Positions 10,901 to 19,366 of a stretch of DNA of 44,554 nucleotides are shown piece by piece (position 1 is the stretch's first letter; each line of letters begins with the position of its first letter). The notes under the pieces were generated by a model that had not been told where the DNA came from, searched no databases, and saw only the letters and a program-made list of their open reading frames with translations. The stretch covers positions 1 to 44,554 of the forward strand of contig JBBHKE010002300.1 in the NCBI GenBank assembly GCA_037447655.1. The letters run 5' to 3'. Origin of the DNA: Zygnema cylindricum. Lineage: Eukaryota; Streptophyta; Zygnematophyceae; Zygnematales; Zygnemataceae. The position numbers and the translations under genes are program-made.

Positions 10901-10975
10901 CCTTCAGTTGGTCGCGTCGCAAAACAAGCCGCGAAGCTTATGGACCGACCTCCCATCAGTGAACTAATTGGGTAA
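1998..10975 (+). CDS. ISE2: ISE2-type chloroplast DExH-box RNA helicase, 3' part (8 exons, 5'-truncated by window)
   Basis: Exons read by me: 1998-2150, 4600-4809, 7337-7765, 8003-8230, 9007-9227, 9818-9917, 10405-10551, 10877-10975 (TAA). All junctions are phase 0 except 9227/9818 (two bases plus one, giving Arg), and all have GT/AG. Together they encode about 528 residues. Recognised from the family C-terminus: [70 protein letters not shown] and the terminus [14 protein letters not shown]2 proteins are Ski2/Mtr4-like helicases of the chloroplast that act in plastid RNA processing and affect plasmodesmata. Fragment residues about 341-528 form the DSHCT-like C-terminal domain. Residues 1-51 and 265-335 are charged and probably helical or coiled. 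The RecA helicase core and transit peptide must lie upstream of the window. Exons 1, 5 and 7 are GC-rich, while exons 3, 4 and 6 are AT-rich. The 1998 start is an acceptor (GGAGGCAG); an acceptor at 1982 would add five in-frame codons. Confidence 0.93.
2151..3835 (+). repeat. ISE2 intron: tandem copies of exon end plus splice donor in GA/poly-G tract
   Basis: Directly after the donor at 2151 the intron is purine-rich: (GGGGAGAG)n at 2151-2420, mixed GA to 3240, then long G runs at 3260-3480. Embedded at about 2454, 2572, 2653, 2752, 2868, 2926, 3038, 3205 and 3622 are degenerate copies of the last ~40 bp of the preceding exon (2112-2150, TTTGGGACCACTACCAAACC...). At 2495, 2613, 2792 and 2965 the copy keeps a GTGAGA/GTGAAA donor. 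Several long open frames here (for example 2134-2466 minus and 3228-3668 minus) are low-complexity artefacts. Confidence 0.85.
3960..4120. repeat. Degenerate ~30-bp tandem repeat (AAAACCC...GACATGAAA)
   Basis: Five or so imperfect units of the type TAAAACCCNNNTAAAGACATGAAAG run through this part of the ISE2 intron. No coding potential is seen. The stretch to 4599 adds a (GTCTTTTTT)n run at 4270-4345 and an AT/TG microsatellite at 4540-4585 just upstream of the next acceptor. Confidence 0.6.
5295..5495. mobile_element. TA-flanked MITE inserted at the tip of a hAT-like element
   Basis: A 201-bp element with inverted ends TACCGCCCATCGTTA.../...TAACGATGGGCGGTG (first base C to T on the left), flanked by TA at 5293-5294 and 5496-5497. 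The right-hand TA is also the first two bases of the adjoining hAT-like element, so this MITE jumped exactly into the terminal TA of that element. It is related to 6530-6706. Confidence 0.75.
5496..5954. mobile_element. hAT-like non-autonomous element (short copy)
   Basis: Ends are TAGTGTTGTGTATCG... and ...TACACAACACTA. The interior is packed with TATCG/CGATA motifs and has the palindrome GTGGCATGCCAC near 5691. Once the MITE at its left tip is discounted, the flanks are CCTTTAAC (left) and CCTTAACC (right), a decayed 8-bp duplication. Related to 31004-31900, which has about 400 bp more in the centre. It lies in the ISE2 intron between exons 2 and 3. Confidence 0.75.
6530..6706. mobile_element. 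TA-flanked MITE
   Basis: A 177-bp element with imperfect inverted ends CACCACCTATCACTGTTA... and ...TAACCATGGGCGATG between TA dinucleotides (6528-6529 and 6707-6708). Interior phrases (TTCGGCCAAAAAAA, GAATTAGTGTTATTAA) match the element at 5295-5495, so both are one family. It is in the same ISE2 intron. Confidence 0.7.
8231..8485 (+). repeat. Two duplicate copies of the exon-4 end and donor inside the next intron
   Basis: Exon 4 ends GGGAACAGTTTGTACAG followed by GTGAGAGAG...TTTGTGAGAAAGTT. At 8322-8370 the intron repeats GGGAAGAGTTTGTATAG, GTAATG and TCTGTGAGAAAGTTA. At 8452-8475 it repeats GAGGAGTTTGTATAG then GTGAGGG. Both copies retain a GT at the homologous exon edge. The remainder up to 8880 has no recognised feature. 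Confidence 0.75.
8884..9006 (+). repeat. Expanded pyrimidine tract at the ISE2 exon-5 acceptor
   Basis: About 120 nt of nearly uninterrupted C/T, mostly (CTCCC)n, ends in the acceptor CAG at 9004-9006. It looks like an expanded polypyrimidine tract of the 3' splice site. The mirror image, a purine tract (GGGA)n, follows the same exon on its donor side at 9228-9350. Confidence 0.7.
9228..9350 (+). repeat. Purine tract with a repeated donor motif after ISE2 exon 5
   Basis: The exon edge GGGACACAGGAGAG|GTGAGGG (9213-9234) is repeated as GGGATCGCAGGAGAAGTGAGGG at 9261-9282, followed by (GGGA)n at 9315-9348. A GGAGAG|GTAAAG at 9241-9252 is a further donor-like site, but an in-frame TGA at 9229 makes it unlikely to be used in the reading frame. 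Confidence 0.55.
9632..9724. repeat. GA-rich microsatellite between duplicated AT-rich phrases
   Basis: A (GGGAGA)n/(GGGCGA)n run lies between two copies of the phrase GTAAATTCCTTAATCATAAA (about 9575-9630 and 9735-9760) in the intron between ISE2 exons 5 and 6. Confidence 0.6.
10195..10404 (+). repeat. Duplicated 3' splice-site region before ISE2 exon 7
   Basis: A unit beginning near 10197 (TATGGGAATTGACTCTAGAT...TGTTGTGACTTTGTT) recurs at about 10328 (TGTGGGAATTGACTCTGGAT...TGTTGTGACGTCTTTTG), the second copy leading into the used acceptor at 10402-10404. This is a roughly 130-bp tandem duplication of intron sequence abutting an acceptor. Confidence 0.65.
10552..10670 (+). repeat. Tandem ~30-bp repeat starting at the donor of ISE2 exon 7
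   Basis: About four imperfect units of the type GGATTGTTTGGAGGNAAAAAG occur right after the donor GTAAGG at 10552. It is another example of local tandem growth beginning at a 5' splice site of this gene. Confidence 0.6.
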
Positions 10976-11605
10976 CTGGAATTAATTTTGGATAAATCGA
11001 ATTAATCAAAGCACTGGATTCAATCGGACAGTTCTGCGGTTCAGATTTATTGTGCGGTTCAGATTGATCGGACGGTTTAGATTACTCCGACGAATCACTG
11101 AAATTAGTTTTCAGTAACTGGTATTAATCAAAGGATTGGAATTGATCTGATGGTTGAAATTTAATTGAATGAATGGATTGATTTGGTAATTGGAAGTAAT
11201 TGGGTGGATGGCATTAATTCTTTCCGGATTATATGCCTTTGGCTTCAGTTTTCAATTTCCAGTTTCAGTTTTTAGCTTTCACTTTCTTGTACACTTTGTA
11301 CTTTCTATTCATTAGCAAAGTTGTCCTCAAAATCCAAAATCTATCCTCGAGATCGAGACTCAGTTGTGAAAATTTGTTAGTTCTCCATTTCATTGTATTT
11401 TTTTGTTAGTGGTTGTTTTTGGGGAAATTATCGGTATTGAAGGGAATCGGTATGTTAGGCACTTTAAATTTTGTCTCAAATAACATATTTATTTATGTTG
11501 TTTGACATTTTTACAGAAATAATAGTTTCAATATTAGCCGCAAGGTTGTGGCAAATCAAAATAAAGCATCCACTGTTTATTTTTTGCTTCTACATCCATT
11601 TTTTG
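10976..11605 (+). other. ISE2 downstream flank / probable 3' UTR with short repeats
   Basis: The first 250 bp after the stop repeat phrases similar to the terminal codons and beyond (AACTGGAATTAAT, GTAATTGGAAGTAATTGGG). I see no further exon. A 3' UTR is expected here, but no single polyadenylation site can be assigned. Confidence 0.4.
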
Positions 11606-11609
11606 GATT

Positions 11610-12080
11610 GTATCATATTGTATTGCATTGTGCTGTATTGTATTGTGCTGTATCGTATTGCATTGTATTGTATCATATTCTGTATTGTATTGTATTGTGT
11701 TGTATTATGTTGTATTGTGTATTGTTTTGTATTGTATTGTATTTTATTGTATTGTATTGTATTGTATTGTATTGTATTGTATTGTATTGTATTGTATTGT
11801 ATTGTATTGTATTGTATTGTATTGTATTGTATTGTATTGTATTGTATTGTATTGTATTGTATTGTATTGTATTGTATTGTATTGTATTGTATTGTATTGT
11901 ATTGTATTGTATTGTATTGTATTGTATTGTATTGTATTGTATTGTATTGTATTGTATTGTATTGTATTGTATTGTATTGTATTGTATTGTATTGTATTGT
12001 ATTGTATTGTGTATTGTATTGTATTGTATTGTATTGTATTGTATTGTATTGTATTGTATTGTATTGTGCATGTACTGTAT
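11610..12080. repeat. (TATTG)n pentanucleotide array
   Basis: Imperfect units start near 11610. The stretch 11746-12010 is a perfect ATTGT tandem of about 53 units, then a two-base slip, then about 11 more units to 12066. The very long open frames translated here in all phases are consequences of the 5-bp period and are not genes. Confidence 0.95.
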
Positions 12081-12085
12081 TGTAC

Positions 12086-12320
12086 TGTTGTTGTGTTGTG
12101 TTGTGTTGTGTTGTGTTGTGTTGTGTTGTGTTGTGTTGTGTTGTGTTGTGTTGTGTTGTGTTGTGTTGTGTTGTGTTGTGTTGTGTTGTGTTGTGTTGTG
12201 TTGTGTTGTGTTGTGTTGTGTTGTGTTGTGTTGTGTTGTGTTGTGTTGTGTTGTGTTGTGTTGTGTTGTGTTGTGTTGTGTTGTGTTGTGTTGTGTTGTG
12301 CTGTGTTGTGTTGTGTTGTA
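12086..12320. repeat. (TGTTG)n pentanucleotide array adjoining (TATTG)n
   Basis: About 42 near-perfect TGTTG units at 12090-12300, one C substitution at 12301, and then a few more. The unit differs from the upstream array by a single A to G transition. It is followed by a short return of TATTG (12355-12378) and by TTTTG-like units to about 12440. Confidence 0.95.
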
Positions 12321-12440
12321 TTCTTCTGTATTGTATCATCTTGAATTGTATTTATATTGTATTGTATTGTATTGTATTGGTTTGTTTTGTTTAATTTTGT
12401 TCTGTTTTGTTCTGTTTTGTTTTGTTTTATTTTGTTTTAT

Positions 12441-13230
12441 TTTTCATTGTATCCATGGTATTCGTTGTATTCATCGTATTCATTGTCTTTAATGTTTTTT
12501 TTTTTGTGTTTGTGATTTGTTACTCGCTCTGCTAAATGAAACTTTGACTGAACTTGTAGTGAAATTTACTCAAACAACTACTGTGCTTGTAGGTTTTGTG
12601 TAATTCTGTCTACTGAGAATGATAAACTGAGATAAAAACAACCCTTGTTGTTTATTCTCGTCGACTTAGCGATAGCTTTTAAAAAGGTTGTCAGTGTTTC
12701 CGTGTTTGTGAACCATTCTTTGTTTCTATTCTTATTTTTATTTTAACGTTGCGTGGACCATGGGAGTTTACGAATGAAACCAATTCTCCTCCTCCCCTTT
12801 TTCAAAACCATTGAATGATTTGTTATATGGTGAGAACTCGAAGCTAATTCTCGACACCTGGTAGTCAATCTCGTTTAAAAGGTCCATAATTGTCAACAAT
12901 CGTCTTTGCCTGTTTATTCATGCGGTTTACCGATTGTGCTTTCTTAACAAATTCTTTATATTATTGTCAAGGTTTATCGTATACCTAGGAGGCTTGGAAG
13001 AACGTACATAAGAAGCAGTTCATCCAATCAGGAAAAGGATCCCGTACATAATCGTTCAAATGTATAATATTTTTGGCGTCAAGAAACATGTGGCACGTTT
13101 GAGTGTTATTGATTCTGATTTAGATTCAGGTGACGTGGACGTCTGACAGATGTGGTACGGAATCAGCGTTCAGATATAATCAGTACAGTAGCACTATTTT
13201 AATGGCGAGTCAAAAAAAATCATAGTATCA
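12441..13230. other. Non-coding spacer
   Basis: No open frame, repeat or transposon end that I recognise. Composition is ordinary and AT-rich, with one short GT-rich segment. A PIF/Harbinger-like element begins directly at its right edge. Confidence 0.4.
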
Positions 13231-13879
13231 GGGTGGACTTCCATTAGCGGAAAAGTGTGTTTACATAGGACCGTACCGTTTCGTACAATACCCTAAAAAA
13301 ATACATTTTTTTTTTCCAAGAAAAACATCTTTACGGAAGAATCTCCAAGGTTGTAGGCGTAAAATCTGACCGTTGGATGCGCTACATTTTTTATCTGAAA
13401 CGCCACGTCGCCATATTCTACAGTCTGTAGCGACCGTCCACATTGAGGATACTTTGGCACAAGCCTGAACGAATTAAAATGGGCCGCGTGGAAAAACAAA
13501 ATAAAATCCATGATGAGCGCGCGCGTATGTGCGTACACGTCGCAAGGGCCATGTGCCTTCCGCCAGGGTGGCTGCAAATCCGCCGAAATTATCCCGTCAC
13601 GCTCCCACCATCAAAGTTTGCCGCCGCCTTTTCGTCGTTAGTACATTATAATGCCCTCGGTACGAATCATTAATTACCTCCGCTGGTACCGATATTGCGT
13701 TCCGACTTTGCATTCGAAGAATCTTTCAAGATTTTAAGCATCGAATATTAACCTACGTGTTAATAACCAGAATGAGCCACGCAAATAAAAAGTAGTTTAC
13801 TTGACGCGACCTAATGGAAGGCTCGCCCTCCAGTAAAAGTTTTTGTACAATTACTGTAACACCTAATGGAAGTCCGGCC
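13231..13879. mobile_element. PIF/Harbinger-like element P1
   Basis: Ends are GGGTGGACTTCCATTAG... and ...CTAATGGAAGTCCGGCC, inverted with two or three differences. The right end abuts the TTA (13880-13882) that also begins the next element. It shares the GGAAAAGTG...GTTTACAT...CCGTACC subterminal arrangement with P3-P5. No transposase is encoded. Confidence 0.65.
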
Positions 13880-13882
13880 TTA

Positions 13883-14549
13883 GGGTATGGTTACATCAGG
13901 AGGTCTCTGTAATAGTACGGACAGCAAAATTTCTGTATTACAGAGGCCTCGGTTACATCGCGTATCATCTGTAAACAAGTTTTTACATACGTGTTCAAAT
14001 TTGAGTGATTCCACGTAGGTCGACGATCAAATCTATAAAATCGTCAAAGATTTGGAAACCGACCATTTTCGTTAAAAAATCCGTACTTGTGTATTACGTA
14101 CGTGTACTTCACAAGTGTACCGCGTCAATGTACCTCAGAGATCTCCTTCACACTGCTGACTTTCAGGAAAAAACCGTATTTCTTTTCGGCAAAAATTTTA
14201 CGGTCACCTTGTCCGAAAGCACGTGACTTTGGGGACGTGTGAAAATTTTCATATTTCATCGACGCACGTGTTTGACGTCCAGGTGTAGCGATTTGACTGG
14301 TTCTGTATTGCTGAACCCACCTCGGCGAGGTGGGTTCACCAATACAGAGGCGTATGGAGCGATTGCTTCGCAGATGAAGACCAAAATGTAATCGGACGGT
14401 CGATGTCTTCTCCTGGATACTTGGAGAATCGTAATCTTATTTTCTGTAATGTTGTTTTCAAGAAACTCACGAAAATATAGTACGGCATGGTACGGTCAAG
14501 TACAAAATTCTGTATTAAACCTCACTTTTCGTCTGATGTAACCATACCC
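13883..14549. mobile_element. PIF/Harbinger-like element P2 with TTA duplication
   Basis: A 667-bp element with inverted ends GGGTATGGTTACATCAG... and ...CTGATGTAACCATACCC, flanked by TTA at 13880-13882 and 14550-14552, the 3-bp duplication typical of PIF/Harbinger. A strong internal hairpin lies at 14312-14338 (TGAACCCACCTCG paired to CGAGGTGGGTTCA). A partial copy is at about 27895-28259. Non-coding. Confidence 0.8.
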
Positions 14550-14552
14550 TTA

Positions 14553-14870
14553 GTCGTACTCTTTGCGGTTTCCTGTCCGCATCGGCATACAGCCATGGTT
14601 GCCGATGTTCTTGCTTCGGCAACCTGTTTGGGCTGGAAACCGCCAATAGACAAAAGTATAAAATCCAGACAAAGAAAATGCACGATATTGTACGGTAAAG
14701 CTCGACAAAATTTGTCGTACTGGTTTTTACCTCAAGGGTTTCAGGTTGCCAGTATATTACCCGCACCAAGTACTGGTACACCGCCAACCGATATTAGAGT
14801 AATAGGAATAAATAGCGTCAAAAACAAATTAGTGTTATTAACACTAATCAGGAATTATTTTTTTTTTAAT
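14553..14870. other. Spacer without recognised gene
   Basis: Contains the phrase AACAAATTAGTGTTATTAAC (14823-14843), shared with the TA-MITE family of 5295 and 6530, so part of it may be a decayed MITE. The open frames here are short and match nothing I know. Confidence 0.35.
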
Positions 14871-15163
14871 AATATATATATACTAATTAATCCCTAACTG
14901 TAATTTGGGTTGTCCTGAATAATAAATACCCGCCCTTTCAATGCCTACAGTAATATGTGTATTCGTACAAAATCTGACAATTCGTACGCCGTCGCGCTGT
15001 TCACACGGTCGACAGACGAACATATGAGAACGTGATTTTTGTCGACGAGTTTGCATCTCTTTCTTTCAGTGCACATTCACATGTGTGCGCAATGATGTTA
15101 AGTGTCTTTTTATGCCTTTGTAATTCAAAAAGTACCATTTCGTATGAAGATACCTTGTACGTA

Positions 15164-15330
15164 CGCCACACTATTTCCATCGTAGAGTACTTCCATTATT
15201 AACGCTGATTGAAAAAAAAACCCTAATTTTAATAATGGAAAAAATAGAATTATGGATTGTATTTCGGGTTTTTTTTTTTTTTTAAAGGGCACCGGATTGG
15301 CGTTATATACTCTAATAGCGATTGACGATG
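15164..15330. mobile_element. TA-flanked MITE, A/B-end family
   Basis: The left 'A' end is CGCCACACTATTT (consensus CACCACACTATTTA) and the right 'B' end is ...CTAATAGCGATTGACGATG (consensus ...CGATTCACGGTG), with TA at 15162-15163 and 15331-15332. The same two-end design occurs at 25458-25624 and 30831-30982. Confidence 0.65.
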
Positions 15331-15337
15331 TACAGTA

Positions 15338-15550
15338 CACCGTGAACCGTTATTAGCGTATAATTATTTTAGCGTATAGAAATAATTATTGTTATTAACG
15401 CTAATTGGGAATTTTCAAATTTTCAAATAAATCATTTACTCTATTTAGGAATTAGGGTTTTTTTTAAATAGTATGGATAATTCTATTTGAGAATTTGGAA
15501 AAATTGGGGAACCGAATTAACGTTTAATACGCTAATAACGATTCAAGGTG
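15338..15550. mobile_element. TA-flanked MITE, B/B ends
   Basis: Inverted ends CACCGTGAACCGTTATTAGCG... and ...CGCTAATAACGATTCAAGGTG, TA on the left (15336-15337) and a mutated CA on the right. Only five bases separate it from the preceding MITE. Confidence 0.65.
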
Positions 15551-15557
15551 CACAATA

Positions 15558-15718
15558 CACCGCCAATCGCTATTATAGTAACTAACGCTAATTCGGTGCC
15601 CCTTTTTTTATTTTTTCCAAAATACAATCAATAATTCTATTTTTTTCCTTTGCGCCTTTTAGGGTACTTTTAATTAGAGTTAATGGCAAAAGTACACCGT
15701 GATGTTTATAGAGTGGTG
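15558..15718. mobile_element. TA-flanked MITE (third of a row)
   Basis: The left end is CACCGCCAATCGCTATTA (B type) and the right end ...TTTATAGAGTGGTG (A type, reversed), with TA at 15556-15557 and 15719-15720. A CACCGTGATG phrase lies near the right end. Boundaries are less certain than for its neighbours. Confidence 0.5.
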
Positions 15719-15983
15719 TACGGAAATTATTTGTCCGTACCAAAATGTACTTTTTAAAATTTAAATGTACAAAAAGTCATTTAATGTAATTGCGCACGCA
15801 TGTGAATGTGCACTGGAAAAAAGACGCAAACTCAAATATTCAGATTATGGCGTACGAATTGTCAGGTTTTATACGGATACATACATTAATGTAGACATTA
15901 GTATGACGGGCATTTATTATTCGAAAAAAACCCACATTAAAATTAGTGATTAATTAGTATATATGTCTTTTTTTTCCCAATAA

Positions 15984-16716
15984 GGGTGAAGTTCCATCAG
16001 ACGAAAAGTAGGGTAGTTTACAAAAATCAACGACTATCCATGCCAAACCGTACTGCTTATTTTTTTTATACGAAAAACAACATTACAAATAATCTTATCG
16101 ATACTCTCCGAATGTGTGGGAGGTATTACTGACAGTCGGGTGTTCATCTGCGAAGCGTTCGCTTCGTTTTTCTCGGTAACTGTCAAGCCACCTCGAGGAG
16201 GTGGGTTGGCAAATACAGAAAAAAATGTGTGATACGCTGGACAATAAAGCTACGTGTCATAGTGTAAAACCAACGAGAAATCTTAAGATTTGCACATGAC
16301 ACGCCCTTTCCAAAATACAACCGAAAATAAAAACGAAATTTCGTAACATTCTTTCGTCACCATATTGTTGGTAACTTTTATTCGTCACACTATTTCTCTC
16401 AAAAGACTTTCGTTATGTTCGAAAACACAAACCCTAACAAATGAGCTGGCGTAAAGACTGGCGTTTGCAAAAAGTACAAAAGTTTGATCGTATGATGATT
16501 TCGTACGCAGGTACATGGTACGCAAGTGGAGATTTGAAATTAAGTTTGTCGGTGCTAAAAATCTCAAAGATATTCAATATCGGATCGTAGCTTGCGTGGC
16601 CCCAGTCAATTTAGAACAAGTGGTTTACAAACTCTCCGTGAGGGAACGTCTACTCAATCGACCCGGTCTGGAGAGTTGGTGGTATGATTACACAAACGTC
16701 CGATGAAACTTCACCC
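15984..16716. mobile_element. PIF/Harbinger-like element P3
   Basis: A 733-bp element with inverted ends GGGTGAAGTTCCATCAGACG... and ...CGTCCGATGAAACTTCACCC, flanked by TAA (15981-15983) and TTA (16717-16719). Internal hairpins are CGAAGCGTTCGCTTCG (16151-16166) and the ACCTC/GAGGT stem at 16181-16211. No transposase. Confidence 0.75.
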
Positions 16717-16719
16717 TTA

Positions 16720-17506
16720 GGGTGGCGTTCCATCTGACGAAAAGTGGGGTAGTTTACATAAATTGGCACCTATCCGTACCAAGCCGTACTTCTTATTTTG
16801 TTTGTATGCATGAACAACATCACAAAGAATCTTGCCAATATTCTCCAAAGGTTTGGGAGGTAATAGTGACCGTTAGATTTATTTTAGCGAAGCATTCGTT
16901 TCGAAAGTTTATTTACATGGTGATGTACCTCGACGACGAGGTACATCACCGTTTAGAGAAAAAATTGAGCCGCGACACGCTGGATAACGAACATACGTGT
17001 CAAAACGGCAACCAACGGAAATCAAAAAAAATCGCACATAATACATCCATTCAAAAATCCTAACCGAAATCACAAAAGTAATCTCATAACAAACTTTCGT
17101 CACGCTATTTTTGTTATCGCCCATTCGTCACACTATTCGTGACAGCGCTCATTCGACAAGCAAAAAAAACATAAAGTCAAAAACCTTAAAAAAATTGAGT
17201 TGGTATGTGACAAGGCGTCTGAAAATAGTACAAAAACTATGTCGTACGATGACCTGGTCCACACGTATATGGTACACAAATGAAGATTTAAAGTTGAAGT
17301 TGGTCGGTGAGAAAATGTATTTGACGATTTTCAATATACGATCTTATCTTACGTGGTACCACTCATTTCTGAGCACATGGATTACTAACTTTGCGCGATA
17401 AAACATCGTTCAAAATGTAGCATCCTGTTATGTTAAAATCGTTCAAAATGTAGCATCCTATAATGTTCGCCGTACGTTTACAGAATTTCATGATGGAACG
17501 CCACCC
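16720..17506. mobile_element. PIF/Harbinger-like element P4, sharing a TTA with P3
   Basis: Inverted ends GGGTGGCGTTCCATC... and ...GATGGAACGCCACCC. It begins immediately after the TTA (16717-16719) that ends P3; the right flank reads GTAA. The perfect internal hairpin 16919-16950 (GGTGATGTACCTCG, loop ACGA, CGAGGTACATCACC) sits where P2, P3 and P5 have a differently sequenced hairpin. Confidence 0.75.
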
Positions 17507-17571
17507 GTAAATAACACTAATGTTTTTGGAGAATTGCTAATCGCAGAGACAATTTTTGTTGCGCGCAGGTA

Positions 17572-17687
17572 CACCGTGAATCGCTATTAGCGTAATGAAA
17601 TAGATAGCGTAATGAAACAATTAGAGTTATTTACGTTATTTGGGAATTTCATTTTTTTCCAAAAAAATATTTATTATAATTTATCGT
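17572..17687. mobile_element. Truncated TA-flanked MITE (B end)
   Basis: Starts CACCGTGAATCGCTATTAGCG after TA (17570-17571) and is cut by the insertion of element P5 at 17688. The preceding bases (about 17530-17569, GAATTGCTAATCG...GAGACAATTTTTG) recur in inverted orientation at 25627-25670. Confidence 0.55.
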
Positions 17688-18303
17688 TAAAGGTCAAGTT
17701 CCATCAGTCGAAAAGTGGGGTAGTTTACAAAAATTCGCGACTATCCGTACCAATTTGTACCGCTTATTTTGCTTTTATACGCGAAACAACATTACAGAGA
17801 ATCTTGCCAATACTCTCCAAAGGTCTTGGAGGTAATACAGACCGTCAGATGTTCATCCGCAAGGCGTTCGCTTCATTTATCTCTGTAGCTGCCAACGTAC
17901 CTGTAAGAGGTGGGTTGGCAGATACAGAAAAAATTTAATCGTGACACACTGGACAAATAAGCTACGTGTCACGATGGAAAACCAACGAAAATTGACGAAA
18001 TTTGCACATGGTATGTACGTTTCAAAATGCAACTGAAAATTAAAAAAGTAATCTTGAAACGGTCCTTCGTCGTGCAATTTCTTTCGTCACACTATTTTCG
18101 GCAAAGGATTTTTGTCATGTTCGAAAACACGAACCCTAAATAGTGAGCTGGCGTAAAAGACTGGCGTTTGCAGAAAGTACAATAGTTTTGTCGTATCATG
18201 ATTTGGTACGCAGGTACATGGTACGCAAATGAAGATTTGAAGTGAAATTTGTCGGTGTGAATATTTTTTAAAGATTTTAAATATCCGGTCAAAACCTACG
18301 TGG

Positions 18304-19351
18304 TGTAGAAACTAATGGTTTTATTAGTATTTTCTAGGTCTGAAAAGAAATATAGAAGTCGAGGCAGTCTATCTCTAACTTCTCTCTCCAACTCTCAAAC
18401 TTGTCGCAGTCACTGAGAAATTAGAGAGGAAGCTAGAGCCATGGCTACCTTGGCTATCCTGAGGTTTACGGAAAATTTATATTAGGGTTTATTTATTTAA
18501 GTAAAAGGTATGTGCCGGCGGCAGGATTTTATCCTTGTGCCTACCGGCCGGCAGACAGGAAATAGCCGGTAGCCTTAGCCATTAAGTCTAGCGGTAGTGT
18601 TATGTAGCATATAGTTTGATAGTTATTTAAATAGATATACGTGCGATAAACCATTTAACTGAAATGAATTACGGGATACATAGATCCAGTAATATATAAT
18701 GTACGACTTACGGTACGGACACAAATCAGTACCGCGCATTTGTTTCATAAATGAAACAAATACCGCGCATTTATTTATTACGGTTACGATTAAAGCCGAA
18801 TTTAATCGGACGGCCGGATTAGCGCCGAGATCGCGGAGGAAGATTTCGGAGGTTTGTGGCAATCGCCACATCGGATGACGCGTGGCGAAATTCCGTTGGA
18901 TTGTGGAATCTCCGGAGATTATAACACCGAATCCGGATTTGACATGTGTCGACATTTTGGCCATGTCGTACAATGTCCGTACATAAAGTACACCGGCAGC
19001 TGTACTTTTGCGTACGGAACTTAATTTTGATTGGTTCCGTACATCAGTAGATAGAGTCTGTGAGAGAGATAGGACTTAGAAAAATTAGAAGATAGGACCC
19101 CCTCTCCCAGAGAGCTTCTGTACAAAAGGTCAACTTTGACCCTCCATAACTTACTGCTCAGGGGAGCAAATTCAGAGATTCTTTTTGCTATCGACTCAGG
19201 GGAGTCTTGTCTTCACAGGGGTGAAGCTGGTCAGAGTTTTTGTCTGCCAGGGTGGCAGTTATTTTTGCTTAAACACAAAGGGGTCAGGATTATCCTAGAG
19301 GCTTCTTGGAAGCTGTCCACTCTGAGGACTTATGGAGGTCTCAGAGTTTCA
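18304..19351 (+). repeat. 5' LTR of the copia element
   Basis: 1048 bp, TG...CA termini, nearly identical to 24065-25113. It contains a hairpin around 18744-18766 (ATTTGTTTCAT/ATGAAACAAAT) and a cluster of GTAC tetramers at 18969-19044, in the likely U3/R region. No coding function is inferred. Confidence 0.93.
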
Positions 19352-19366
19352 GGTTATGGGCCCACC
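19352..19366 (+). promoter_or_regulatory. Half-tRNA(iMet) type primer-binding site overlapping the gag start codon
   Basis: GGTTATGGGCCCACC follows the LTR without a gap. The first 13 bases are complementary to the anticodon arm of eukaryotic initiator tRNA-Met (TGGGCCCATAACC), not to its 3' end. Internal priming by a cleaved tRNA is known for Drosophila copia and related elements, whereas most plant copia elements carry TGGTATCAGAGC. The ATG within the site (19356-19358) also opens the gag frame. Confidence 0.8.

Larger units (their letters stand above)
14872..15963. repeat. Long inverted repeat (foldback) with three TA-MITEs at its centre
   Basis: The left arm (about 14872-15163) and right arm (about 15719-15963) are inverted copies. 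Landmarks are TATACTAATTAATCCCTAA, GAATAATAAATACCCG, TGACAATTCGTACGCC and CAGTGCACATTCACATG on the left, each found in reverse complement on the right. The arms have diverged by substitutions and indels. Between them lie three TA-flanked MITEs in a row. Confidence 0.65.

Noticed and set aside
11471-12492. Open frames of 130-314 codons with CIVLY, CCVVL or NTIQY repeats
   Set aside because: A stop-free 5-bp repeat is open in many frames; this is a microsatellite, not a protein.
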